From Bacillota bacterium (GTDB lineage: Bacteria; Bacillota_E; Symbiobacteriia; Symbiobacteriales; Symbiobacteriaceae), in the NCBI GenBank assembly GCA_003242675.1, contig QGVE01000001.1:1-64000 (forward strand): a stretch of DNA of 64,000 nucleotides. The letters are read 5' to 3'. Below are positions 52,138-60,310 of the stretch, piece by piece. The notes beneath the pieces are model-generated. The model had not been told where the DNA came from, searched no databases, and was given only the letters and a program-made list of their open reading frames with translations. Both the position numbers and the translations under genes were made by a program. How positions within the stretch are numbered: the stretch's first letter is position 1; each line of letters starts with the position of its first letter.

Positions 52138-54273
52138 ATGGGCAACCAGCCGCGCAGCTCCGGTGCCGCTGCGGACGTCCAGCGCGCCCTGGCCCTGTCA
52201 GAGGCGCGCCTGGCCACCATGCTGGCGATCACCCCCGCCGCCACCATCGCCCTGGACGCCAATCAGCGGATCATCCTGTTCAACGAGATGGCGGAGGAGG
52301 TGTTCGGGTACACCCGCGACGAGATCCTGGGCCAGCCGCTGGACGTGCTGCTCCCGCCGGGCGTGGCGGATCGCCACCGGGAGCTGGTCGCCCGGTTCGG
52401 CCTGGGTACGGTGAAGCAGCGCCGCATGGCGGAGAGGCAGGAGCTCGCGGCGCGGCGCAAGTCGGGCGAGGTGTTCCCGGCCCAGATCGCCATTGCCCGG
52501 GTCACGGTGGAGGACGAGACGCTGTACCTCGCCGTGGTCCAGGACCTGACCGAACGGAAGGAGACCGAGCGCCTCCTGCGGGAGAGCGAGGAGCGGTTCC
52601 GGCTGGCGTTTGAGCATGCGCCGATCGGCGTGGCCCTGCTGGGTTCAAGCGGCGTCATCCTCCAGGCAAACCGGGCGCTCGGCGCCATGCTGGGCTACAG
52701 TGCGGCGGAGCTGGCGGGGCGCGCCTTCACCGACTTCCTGCAGGGCGCTGGCGTGCCGCCCTGCCTGGCGCAGCCAGGGACCGGGGGGGCGTGCCCGGCG
52801 TGCGCGCCGGAAGGAGAGTGCGCATCCGGCGGGACGGTGCGGGAGGTGGCCTTGCGCCACCGGGACGGCCGGACCGTCTGGGTGCAGCTGAGCTGCGCGG
52901 CGCTGCGCGGCCACCGGAGCGAAGCCGCCTGCATCCTGCAGCTGCAGGACATCACCGAGCGGAAGCGCTACGAGGAGGAGCTGGTGCGGCTCGCCCTCGT
53001 CGACTCGCTGACCGACCTGGGCAACCGGCGGCGGTTCCACCAGGTGCTGGAGGGAGCCGTGGCCGAGGCGGACCGGACGGGGCGGAGCGGCGCCCTCTTC
53101 TTCATCGACCTGGACATGTTCAAGCACATCAATGACACCCTCGGCCACGCGGCGGGGGACGAGGTCCTGCGCCAGGTGGCGGGGATCATCCGCGGCGTCA
53201 TCGGTTCGGGCGACACCGCGGCCCGCCTCGGCGGCGACGAGTTCGCCATCGTGCTGCGGGACGCCGACGGCGCCCGCGCGGCCCGGGTGGCGGACCGGCT
53301 GCTCGCGGCGATCCGCCGGGCCCGGTTCGGCGGCGACGAGGCGCCCGTGTCGCTGACGGCCAGCGTCGGCATCGTGCTCTTCCCGGCCCACGGCCGGTCC
53401 GTGCCGGAGCTCTTGCACAAGGCCGACCTGGCCCTCCTGGAGGCGAAGGAGAGCGGGAAGGACAGCTGGGTGCTCTTCACGCCGGGCGGCCGGTGGCAGC
53501 GGGAGATGGAGGCGCGGGTGCTCTGGCGGCGGCGGATCAGCCATGCCCTGAAGCACGACCGGTTCGTGCTCCACTACCAGCCGATCCTGGACCTCCGCAC
53601 GAACGTGGTCACCCGCCACGAGGCGCTGCTGCGCATGGTCGGGGAGGAGGGGGAGCTCATCTACCCCGGCCAGTTCCTGGGCGTGGCAGAGCGGTTCGAC
53701 CTGATCCAGCAGGTGGACCGCTGGGTCCTGGACCGGGCCCTCCGGTGGCTGGCCGGCCTGCGGCGGGAGGGCCGGAGCCAGGTTCTGGAGGTGAACGTGT
53801 CCGGCCGCACCCTGATGGACCCGGACCTGCCCGGCCTGATCCGGCGGAGCCTCGCCGCGTGGGACGTGGACCCGGCCAGCCTCGTGCTGGAGATCACCGA
53901 GACGGCGGCCATCAGCGACCTGGACCAGGCGGAGCGGTTCATCGGGGAGATGAAGGCCCTGGGCTGCCGGCTCGCCCTGGACGACGTCGGCGCCGGGTTC
54001 GCCTCGCTGTACTTCCTGAAGCGGCTGCCCGTGGACTACATCAAGATCGACGGGGCGTTCATCCGCAACCTTCCCCACGACACCGCGGACCAGCACCTGG
54101 TGCGGGCCCTGGCGAGCGTCAGCCGGGAGCTGGGCAAGCAGACCGTCGCCGAGTACGTCGAATCGCCCGAGAGCTTGCGCCTGGTGCGGGAGTACGGCGT
54201 CGATTACGCCCAGGGCTACCTGATCGGCCGCCCGGGCCCGGACCTCTGTGTTACAGATGCGCAGTGCCTGTGA
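52138..54273 (+). CDS. PAS-PAS-GGDEF-EAL cyclic-di-GMP signalling protein
   Basis: A cytoplasmic protein of 711 residues that likely makes and/or breaks c-di-GMP. Two PAS domains (about 20-145 and 150-280) precede a GGDEF domain with intact RLGGDEF and an EAL domain with EALLRM, EVNVSGRTL, EITETAAISD, LDDVGAGFASLYFLK, DYIKIDGAF and QGYLIGRP. The inhibitory RxxD site before GGDEF is absent (GSGD). The second PAS has a Cys-rich loop (CLAQPGTGGACPACAPEGEC) and one further Cys pair. No membrane segment. ATG 52138 lies just after a G-rich site. Both enzyme activities look possible. Confidence 0.9.
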   Translation: MGNQPRSSGAAADVQRALALSEARLATMLAITPAATIALDANQRIILFNEMAEEVFGYTRDEILGQPLDVLLPPGVADRHRELVARFGLGTVKQRRMAERQELAARRKSGEVFPAQIAIARVTVEDETLYLAVVQDLTERKETERLLRESEERFRLAFEHAPIGVALLGSSGVILQANRALGAMLGYSAAELAGRAFTDFLQGAGVPPCLAQPGTGGACPACAPEGECASGGTVREVALRHRDGRTVWVQLSCAALRGHRSEAACILQLQDITERKRYEEELVRLALVDSLTDLGNRRRFHQVLEGAVAEADRTGRSGALFFIDLDMFKHINDTLGHAAGDEVLRQVAGIIRGVIGSGDTAARLGGDEFAIVLRDADGARAARVADRLLAAIRRARFGGDEAPVSLTASVGIVLFPAHGRSVPELLHKADLALLEAKESGKDSWVLFTPGGRWQREMEARVLWRRRISHALKHDRFVLHYQPILDLRTNVVTRHEALLRMVGEEGELIYPGQFLGVAERFDLIQQVDRWVLDRALRWLAGLRREGRSQVLEVNVSGRTLMDPDLPGLIRRSLAAWDVDPASLVLEITETAAISDLDQAERFIGEMKALGCRLALDDVGAGFASLYFLKRLPVDYIKIDGAFIRNLPHDTADQHLVRALASVSRELGKQTVAEYVESPESLRLVREYGVDYAQGYLIGRPGPDLCVTDAQCL

Positions 54274-54341
54274 GCGGCCTGACGCCTGGCCAGAGAGACG
54301 ACCAAAGAAGCCAGCACACCGCGCTGGCTCTTACACAGCGC

Positions 54342-54372
54342 GGAAGAGCCCGGTCAGCGACCGGGCTCTTCC
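54342..54372. terminator. Two-way terminator before cooF
   Basis: A perfect 14-bp stem (54342-54355 with 54359-54372), loop AGC, followed by CTATTTATAT. It separates the c-di-GMP gene from the convergent cooSF operon. A smaller hairpin lies just before it (AGCCAGC and GCTGGCT, about 54309-54329). Confidence 0.7.
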
Positions 54373-54382
54373 TATTTATATA

Positions 54383-54880
54383 TTACCGAGCGGCGGCTGC
54401 CACTGCCCGACGGCGCTTGCGGCGCTCTTCGACGTACTCCGCAGCGGTCATGTAGACCAGTGCGCCGGTGGGGCAGGCCCTGACGCAGGCCGGCACCCCG
54501 TCGTCATCCAGGCAGTTGCGGTCGCACTTGAAGGCGACCGTCTCCCCCTGGCCGCAGGCGCCGAAGGGGCACTCCGCCACGCAGTTCCAGCAGCCGATGC
54601 AGAGCTCCTCGTCCAGGAAGCTGGTCCGGTCCGCCCGCTGCTGCATCGCCCCGGTGGGGCAGGCGGCGACGCAGGGGGCGCTTACACACTGATGGCAGAC
54701 GACGGGCGCCCTCCGGCCGCGGTCGAGGGGCTCGATCCAGATGCGGTGGTGAGCGGACTCTCCCGCCAGCACCGCACCGAACAGGTTTCCGGCCTTCGTG
54801 TGGCTCACGGCACAGGCCAGTTCACAGGAGTGACAGCCCATGCACCGCTCCCGGAAGACGAAGATCTCCTTTCGTCTCAC
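54383..54880 (-). CDS. cooF: CooF-type ferredoxin, electron carrier of CO dehydrogenase
   Basis: A 165-residue iron-sulfur protein that takes electrons from CooS. Four Cys clusters fit [4Fe-4S] sites: CMGCHSCELAC at the N-terminus, CHQCVSAPCVAAC, CIGCWNCVAEC and a final CDRN-CLDD...CVRAC. The pattern with DRNC insertion matches CooF/HycB-type proteins. A basic C-terminal tail follows. The GTG start overlaps the cooS stop (GTGA), so it is translated with cooS. Confidence 0.93.
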   Translation of the reverse strand: MRRKEIFVFRERCMGCHSCELACAVSHTKAGNLFGAVLAGESAHHRIWIEPLDRGRRAPVVCHQCVSAPCVAACPTGAMQQRADRTSFLDEELCIGCWNCVAECPFGACGQGETVAFKCDRNCLDDDGVPACVRACPTGALVYMTAAEYVEERRKRRRAVAAAAR

Positions 54881-56784
54881 TTCCTGTCACCCCCGGGGAC
54901 GCTGAGGCCGAGAGCAGCCCGGCGCTCATCGATGGCCGCCAGGATCTTGTTGGCCGCCGCCTCGGGCTCGGTCTCCACCATGAAGTAGCCGCCGGTCAGA
55001 TCCCGGACCTTGCTGGTGAGGATCTCCGTGACCGAGGCGCTGCCCAACACCGGCAGCGTGACGCCCACGTGCACCGGCAGGCCGAGGGTGACCGCATAGG
55101 TGCCGATGGCCACGGCCTTCTCCGCCACAGCCTCCGCGGCCGAAGCCACCACCGGGAGCTGGTCGATGTCCACGCCGAGGCGCTCAGCCAGCGCCACCAC
55201 GAGCCGGACGGCCCGGGAGTTGTCCACGCAGGAGCCGATGTGGATCGCCGCCGGCAGCGGCCCACCGAGACCGTTGGCCTCGCCGATGGCATACAGCACC
55301 GCCTTCAGGCCGTCGCCGCAGAGCTCGTCCACGTTGGCCGGATCCATGAACCCGTGGCGCATCAAGGCACCCGCGCCGCAGCCGGTGGCCAGCAGGAGCA
55401 CGTTTTCCTTCAGCAGCCGGCGGGCGATGGCGACGAAGTTCTTGTCCTGCGGGATCTTCACGTTGTTGCAGCCGGCAAACAGGACGACGCCGCGGATGTT
55501 GCCTGCCGCGATGTTGTCGATCAGCGGCTTCAGGGGATCCTCCGCATTCAGCTTGCCCAGGGCGCTCAGGATGGCTTCCACGGAGAAGCCGGCTACCACC
55601 TTGGACTTGATGGGCGGGATGTCCACGGGCTTGCCGCGGCGGCGGGTGAAGTTCTTGATGGCCACCCGGAGGATCTCCTTCGCGTTCTCCGCCGCCGTCT
55701 CCTCCCGGAAGGCCACATGCATGGCGCCGGGGATGCGGGCGGTGTCGGTGGTGGTGATGACGGTGGTGCCCATGCACTCGGCCACGGTGGCGACGGACGG
55801 CATGACGCACTGGTAGTCCACCACCATCGCGTCCAGGGCGCCGGTGACCAGGGCCATCTCCTGGCTGACGGAGTGGGTGCAGGCCGGAACGCCGTGGCGC
55901 ATCAGCACCTCGTTGCCGGTGCAGCAGATGCCCACCACGTTGATGCCGGTGGCCCCTGCCGCCTTCGCCTCCTTCTCCATCTCCTTGGCGACGACGACGA
56001 TCACATCCGAGAGCACCGGGTTGTGGCCGTGGACCGCGACGTTGACGGCGTCGGGCTTCAGCACGCCCAGGTTCGCCTCGGTGACCACCGGGGTCGGAGT
56101 GCCGAAGAGGATGTCGGAGATGTCGGTGCCCATGTAGGAGCCGGTCATGTCGCACAGAGAGCAGCGCATGCCCGCGGCGAGCAGGTTCATGGGATCGGCG
56201 TCGCAGCCGTAGTGGGTCCGGTGCATGACATCGGAAATCTCGTAGTCGATCCCTTTGGGCGTCAGACCGAGTTCCGCCAGGCGCTCCAGCCGCTTCTGGT
56301 TGAGGGTCGTCCGGTACCAGTACGGCCCCTCGTCCTTCTCCGCGAAGTCGGAAATGGCGTACTGTGCCAAGTCGCAGGCAATCTCGTTGTCCGTGCGGCC
56401 GTCCGTGGGGATGCCCAGCCGCTTGGCCACCGCGTGGAGCTTCTCCCGGTCCTTGATGCTGTAGTCCGGTGCCCGGCCTTCGGCCACCAGCTTCAGGGTG
56501 TGGGCCAGGTGCCGGGCGTGGCCGGAGTGGCTGGCGGACCCGGAGGCAATCGCCCGGTCCAGCCCGCGGGCGACGAAGGTGTCCGCCGTGGCTCCGCAGA
56601 TGCCCTTCTTCGGCCCGTTGCCCACGGGATCGATGCGGCACGGGCCCTGGAGGCAGTGCCGGCAGCAGAGTCCTGTCTCACCGAACCCGCACTGCGGCAG
56701 CATGGCCTCATATCCCATACGTTTGGCCTTGTCAACCATTGTGCAGACTGCCGGGTCCAGGGACACATTGCACTTCGTGGCCAT
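54877..56784 (-). CDS. cooS: Anaerobic Ni-dependent carbon monoxide dehydrogenase
   Basis: Oxidises CO with water to CO2, two protons and two electrons. The 635-residue protein has the N-terminal Cys block for clusters B and D (PQCGFGETGLCCRHCLQGPC) and all C-cluster ligands: VHGHNPV (His), ICCTGNEVLMRHG, DYQCVMPS, FAGCNNVK, ATGCGAGALMRHGFM and IHIGSCVDNSRAV. The length is normal. The gene has a predicted CO-controlled promoter upstream and is followed by cooF. No acetyl-CoA synthase genes are seen, so this looks like a CO-oxidising (energy or redox) enzyme rather than an acetogenic one. Confidence 0.97.
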   Translation of the reverse strand: MATKCNVSLDPAVCTMVDKAKRMGYEAMLPQCGFGETGLCCRHCLQGPCRIDPVGNGPKKGICGATADTFVARGLDRAIASGSASHSGHARHLAHTLKLVAEGRAPDYSIKDREKLHAVAKRLGIPTDGRTDNEIACDLAQYAISDFAEKDEGPYWYRTTLNQKRLERLAELGLTPKGIDYEISDVMHRTHYGCDADPMNLLAAGMRCSLCDMTGSYMGTDISDILFGTPTPVVTEANLGVLKPDAVNVAVHGHNPVLSDVIVVVAKEMEKEAKAAGATGINVVGICCTGNEVLMRHGVPACTHSVSQEMALVTGALDAMVVDYQCVMPSVATVAECMGTTVITTTDTARIPGAMHVAFREETAAENAKEILRVAIKNFTRRRGKPVDIPPIKSKVVAGFSVEAILSALGKLNAEDPLKPLIDNIAAGNIRGVVLFAGCNNVKIPQDKNFVAIARRLLKENVLLLATGCGAGALMRHGFMDPANVDELCGDGLKAVLYAIGEANGLGGPLPAAIHIGSCVDNSRAVRLVVALAERLGVDIDQLPVVASAAEAVAEKAVAIGTYAVTLGLPVHVGVTLPVLGSASVTEILTSKVRDLTGGYFMVETEPEAAANKILAAIDERRAALGLSVPGGDRK

Positions 56785-56839
56785 ATGGATTCAGCCTCCT
56801 TCTGCAAGGCGAAGCTTTGGGCCTATCTCTCCTCCTTTC

Positions 56840-56882
56840 AAGCTAGGTGGAAATACGGGGGCAGTCTGTCACCTGGCAGACA
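56840..56882 (-). promoter_or_regulatory. Predicted CO-controlled promoter of cooSF with CooA box
   Basis: Read on the minus strand, TGTCT-GCCAGG-TGACA (56882 down to 56867) fits the CooA/CRP-type 5-6-5 site. Its centre lies about 29 bases before TAGCTT (56845-56840), which is the right distance for a -10 box when the activator site is at -41.5 (class II). The -10 box itself is weak, as expected for an activated promoter. The leader to the cooS ATG at 56784 is about 50 bases. Confidence 0.6.
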
Positions 56883-56895
56883 TTTTGGAAAATTG

Positions 56896-56935
56896 GCGCC
56901 TTATGGCTATAGGGAATAGCACATAAGCGCTATTC
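56896..56935. promoter_or_regulatory. Interrupted dyad between cooS and cooA
   Basis: GCGC(C)TTATGGCTAT at 56896-56910 and ATAGCACATAAGCGC at 56916-56930 form a 35-base dyad with one bulge in each arm and a five-base centre. Within it, GAATAGC (56914-56920) and GCTATTC (56929-56935) form a second inverted repeat with an eight-base spacer. The GCTAT/ATAGC element therefore occurs three times. It could be an operator for an additional regulator or a hairpin in the cooA leader. Confidence 0.5.
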
Positions 56936-57041
56936 AGACAGATGAGCACCGAAAATTGAGGATCGAGAGTTATACTGCTGAGTGAGAAGGATCTGTCGCC
57001 CGGCGCTGGTCCTGTTGGTGCCGCAGCGGGATGACTTCGGG

Positions 57042-57722
57042 GTGAAGTTCTTGCCGCCACTGTCGCCGCCGTCCTCCGCCATGGCGCTCCCCGGTTCCTA
57101 CACCATCCGTGTGTACAGCCGCAGGGAGCTGGTTTTTTCCCCGTAGAGCCGCCTCGAGGAGATCTACCTGGTGCGGAGGGGGAAGATCCGCCTGTTCATG
57201 ACGGACGCGTCGGGCCGGGAGTGCACCATCGGTGTCCTCGTGCCCGGCGACATGTTCGCCGGCCACACCCGCTGTGGAGGCGAGGCGCTGACCGAGGTGG
57301 AGGTGGCCGTCACCGACCGGCGCTCGTTTGTGCAGTTGATGATGCAGGACGAGGAGGTCTGCTATCGGCTGCTGAGCGTTGTGGGCCGGTGCCTCAAGAA
57401 CGCCTTCGACCTGATCGAGGCGATGGCGTTCAAGGCCTGTTCCAGCCGTCTGGCCTTTGTGCTGCTGACGGAGGCACGGACCCGCGGCGAGCTCAGCACG
57501 GCGGGGATCCGGGTGCAGGTGGATCTGACGACGGAACAGATCGCCTCCCGCATCGGGGCGACCCGGCAGACGGTCTCCACGCTGCTGAACGAGTGGGAAC
57601 GGGCGGGGCTGATCGCCCGGCGCAAGGGGGAGTGGCTGATTCGGGACCCGGAGCGGCTCGAGTGGATCAGCACCGCCGGCGGAGACGGAAAAGGAGGAGC
57701 AAGCAGATGGAACGGGGCCTGA
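57042..57722 (+). pseudogene. cooA: CooA-like CO-sensing regulator with an in-frame amber codon
   Basis: The frame from GTG 57042 would encode 226 residues, close to the usual 222 for CooA, but TAG at 57144-57146 interrupts it at codon 35 between LVFSP and SRLEEIYLVRRG. Sequence on both sides is coherent and collinear with the CooA/CRP sensor domain. GDMFAGHTRC holds the heme-ligand His near residue 75; the nearby Cys of R. rubrum CooA is Ala here. The C-terminal HTH (TTEQIASRIGATRQTVSTLLNEW) is intact. GTG 57171, with GAGGAG nine bases upstream, could restart translation, giving a product without the N-terminal part. It overlaps cooC by 16 bases. Nonsense mutation, sequencing error, restart and read-through are all possible. 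Confidence 0.7.
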
Positions 57723-58489
57723 AGATCGCGATCAGCGGCAAGGGCGGCGTCGGCAAGACAACACTGGCGGCGACCCTGGCCTGCCTGTTTGCTCAGGACG
57801 GCCAGCGGGTGCTGGCGGTGGATGCCGATGCCGACTCCAACCTGGGGGAGGCGTTGGGCTTCACCGCGCAGGAGCTGGCTGCACAGCGGACCATCGCGGA
57901 AGACCGGGACCTGATCAAGAACCGCACCGGCGCCACGCCGGGCGTGCAAGGGCAGTGGTTCGTCCTGAACCCGCGGGTGGATGACATCCCCGAGACGTAC
58001 GTGATCGAGAAAGACGGGATCCGCCTCCTGCGCCTCGGCCACAAACCCCGGGGCGGATCGGGCTGCGACTGCCCCGAAAACACGTTCCTGAGGGCGCTGC
58101 TCCGGCATCTGGTGGTGGAGCGGACGGATACGGTGATCGTGGACATGGAGGCCGGCCTCGAGCACCTGGGCCGGGGCACCACCGGCTCTGTGGATGCGCT
58201 GATCGTGGTGGTGGAGCCGGGGCGCCGGTCGTTCCAGACGGCCGAAATGATCGTCCGGCTCGCCCGGGACATCGGGGTGGAGCGGGTGTTCGCCGTGGGC
58301 AACAAGATCCGTCCCGGCGACGAGGCGGCGGTGAAGGAGGGAATCCCCTCTCTGCCCCTGCTGGGCATGCTGCCGTACGATCCCGCGGCCACCCAGGTAG
58401 ACCTGGCGGGCGCTTCCGTCCGGCAGCTGAGCCCGACCTTCTGGGAAGCGGCCCGGCGGGTGCACGAGCGGCTGAGAGAGCTTGTGTAA
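57707..58489 (+). CDS. cooC: CooC-type ATPase for nickel insertion into CO dehydrogenase
   Basis: A 260-residue MinD/ParA-type ATPase that helps load Ni into CooS. It has the deviant Walker A GKGGVGKTT near residue 11-19, DADADSNLGEALGF, the C-x-C metal motif in GSGCDCPENTFLRALL that joins the dimer, and DMEAGLEHLGRGT. ATG 57707 has AAGGAGG upstream and lies inside the end of the cooA frame. It is followed by a small hairpin. Confidence 0.94.
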   Translation: MERGLKIAISGKGGVGKTTLAATLACLFAQDGQRVLAVDADADSNLGEALGFTAQELAAQRTIAEDRDLIKNRTGATPGVQGQWFVLNPRVDDIPETYVIEKDGIRLLRLGHKPRGGSGCDCPENTFLRALLRHLVVERTDTVIVDMEAGLEHLGRGTTGSVDALIVVVEPGRRSFQTAEMIVRLARDIGVERVFAVGNKIRPGDEAAVKEGIPSLPLLGMLPYDPAATQVDLAGASVRQLSPTFWEAARRVHERLRELV

Positions 58490-58506
58490 GACGCGGAAAA
58501 GCGAAA

Positions 58507-58529
58507 AGGCCCGGTGCACAGCCGGGCCT
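58507..58529 (+). terminator. Hairpin after cooC
   Basis: AGGCCCGG (58507-58514) pairs with CCGGGCCT (58522-58529) around a seven-base loop, followed by GTGGTTTCG. It may end or attenuate the cooAC transcript before the hydrogenase genes. Confidence 0.5.
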
Positions 58530-58552
58530 GTGGTTTCGTTCGCCCCGGTAAC

Positions 58553-58867
58553 GGGGGGATGCGGCGGGAAGCCCTATGGGATCACCCTGAACCAGGGTGA
58601 TTACGGGCGTCGGATCATCGGACTGCGACCAGAGGTGGGAAGTCAAGCCGCTTTCCCCGCCGAGGTGGTTAGCACCAACGGACCATCCCCGCCCGAGTGA
58701 GCTTGTTACGATTAGCACGAAATGGGAGTAGGCCCTTGGGGTGAGTCCCGCTAGGATCTAGAGATAGATGATTCAAGCAGCTTGGAGTGATCAGCGGTTT
58801 CCGTTGAAAACCTCCCTCGTGGAGCGGGGCGCTGAGGAGAATCGGGATCGCCGGAGGTGCTTGTTCC
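58553..58867 (+). other. Long non-coding leader with structured segment before the hydrogenase operon
   Basis: No protein gene is supported here. GGGGATG (58555-58561) can pair with CATCCCC (58684-58690), enclosing a perfect nine-bp hairpin (58581-58589 with 58593-58601), a GGTG-N5-CACC hairpin (about 58664-58676) and GC-rich segments. Further small dyads follow (CTAGGATCTAG near 58751). The layout of a closing stem around smaller stems resembles a riboswitch or small RNA, but it matches no class I recognise. It could also be a remnant of a mobile element. It ends with the GGAGGTG ribosome site of the next gene. Confidence 0.4.
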
Positions 58868-60310
58868 ATGCTGCTGCTCTTATTGCTGTTCCTTCCCCTG
58901 GCCGGTGGTCTGGTGACGGCCATGCTCCAGGGGCGACGAGCCGACCTGGCCGCCACTGGAGTCATGGTCGCCGCAGTGCTTCTGGCCCTTGCGGTGGTGC
59001 CCTGGGGAGGTGAGCCGGCGGCGGCAGTGGGGCCCTGGAGCCCGCTGCCCGGGTTTGCCTTCGGGCTCCGGCTGGACGGGTTGGGCGCGCTGCTCACGCT
59101 GGTCGTCACGGTGGTGGGGCTTGCGATCACGGCGTACGCCACGCGGTATTACGACGTGGACAACCGTGAACACCCCACCACGGCGGGAAAAAGCCGGTTC
59201 TACTTTTTCCTGCTCACCTTCGTGACGGCGATGCTGGGCATCGCCATGTCCCCGAACTTCTTTCAGCTCTTTCTCTTCTGGGAGCTGACCACGGTCTGCT
59301 CCTGGGGCCTGATCTCCCAGTACGGGACCCGTGAGGCGCTGCGAAGCGGCCTGAAGGCCCTCTCCATCACGCAGTTCGCGAGCCTGTTCTTTATCGGCGG
59401 CCTGCTGATCCTGTACGTCAGCACGGGCTCCTTTGATTTCCGCGCCGCCGACCAGCTGGCCGGCGCTGCCCGGGCGACCTTTGTGGTGATGCTCCTGGTG
59501 GCGGCCTGGGGAAAGGCGGCTCAGGCGCCCATGCACACCTGGCTGCCTTCGGCCATGGTGGCCCCGACTCCGGCCAGTGCCTTCCTCCACGCCGCAGCCA
59601 TGGTGAAGGCCGGCATCTTCCTGGCGGCCCGCTGCCTGGTCTCCACGGGGGTGCTATCGGGCTGGCCGGCCCTGCTCGTGACGGTGGCCGCGCTGATCAC
59701 GCTGTACGTCGGCCTTGGCGGCTACTTCTTCGCCGACGATCTCAAGCGGCTGTTGGCCTTCTCCACCATCGCCAATCTGGCCCTGATGCTGGTGGGCATC
59801 GGCCTGGGCGCGATGGGCAGCCCTGCCGGACTGGAGGGCGGCCTCCTGCACCTGTGGAGCCACGCCTTCACCAAGACGCTCCTCTTCCTCTGCGTGGGCG
59901 CCATCTCCTGGTCCACCGGGGTGCGACGCATCTCGCAACTGGCCGGCCTCTGGAAGACCATGCCGCTGACGGCCGCGGGCTTCCTGGTGGGCGCCCTGGC
60001 CATCAGCGGTCTGCCGCCCTTCGGCGTCTTCTGGAGCAAGCTCCTGATTCTGCGGAGCGCCCTGGTGGTGGGCGGGGCCTGGGGTTGGGCCACCGTCATC
60101 CTGGTTCTGGTGGAGAGCGCCCTCTCGCTGGCCTGGTTCCTGCACGTGACCCGGTTGGTCCTCTTCGGCGAGACCAGCGAAGTGGCAGCCCGCGGGGCCG
60201 ATCCGGCACCGCTGATGCAGGTGGTGCTGGGCTCGCTGATGGTCCTGGCGCTCGCGGCGCCCTACATGGGCATGCCGCTCATCCAGTGGATTACCAGGGG
60301 GGTGAGCTAG
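58868..60310 (+). CDS. Antiporter-like membrane subunit of group 4 hydrogenase (NuoL/NuoN-type)
   Basis: A 480-residue protein with about 14 membrane helices related to NuoL/NuoM/NuoN, MrpA/D and HyfD/HyfF. The proton-path motifs are visible: NFFQLFLFWELTTVCSWGLI with Glu, AAWGKAAQAPMHTWLPSAMVAPTPASAFLHAA with Lys, and HLWSHAFTKTLLFL. It is the first gene of the hydrogenase operon, starting at ATG with GGAGGTG eight bases upstream and followed directly by a second antiporter-like subunit. It probably moves H+ or Na+ across the membrane. Confidence 0.9.
   Translation: MLLLLLLFLPLAGGLVTAMLQGRRADLAATGVMVAAVLLALAVVPWGGEPAAAVGPWSPLPGFAFGLRLDGLGALLTLVVTVVGLAITAYATRYYDVDNREHPTTAGKSRFYFFLLTFVTAMLGIAMSPNFFQLFLFWELTTVCSWGLISQYGTREALRSGLKALSITQFASLFFIGGLLILYVSTGSFDFRAADQLAGAARATFVVMLLVAAWGKAAQAPMHTWLPSAMVAPTPASAFLHAAAMVKAGIFLAARCLVSTGVLSGWPALLVTVAALITLYVGLGGYFFADDLKRLLAFSTIANLALMLVGIGLGAMGSPAGLEGGLLHLWSHAFTKTLLFLCVGAISWSTGVRRISQLAGLWKTMPLTAAGFLVGALAISGLPPFGVFWSKLLILRSALVVGGAWGWATVILVLVESALSLAWFLHVTRLVLFGETSEVAARGADPAPLMQVVLGSLMVLALAAPYMGMPLIQWITRGVS

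Noticed and set aside
57000..57080. Pyrrolysine-based reading of the cooA amber codon
   Set aside because: No pyl genes or insertion element are visible in the window, and CooA proteins are not known to need pyrrolysine. Left as a check only.
57171..57722. Calling a normal, short CRP-family regulator from GTG 57171
   Set aside because: It would lack the first strands of the sensor fold, while the frame upstream of the amber codon fits the missing part. I kept it only as a possible restart site.
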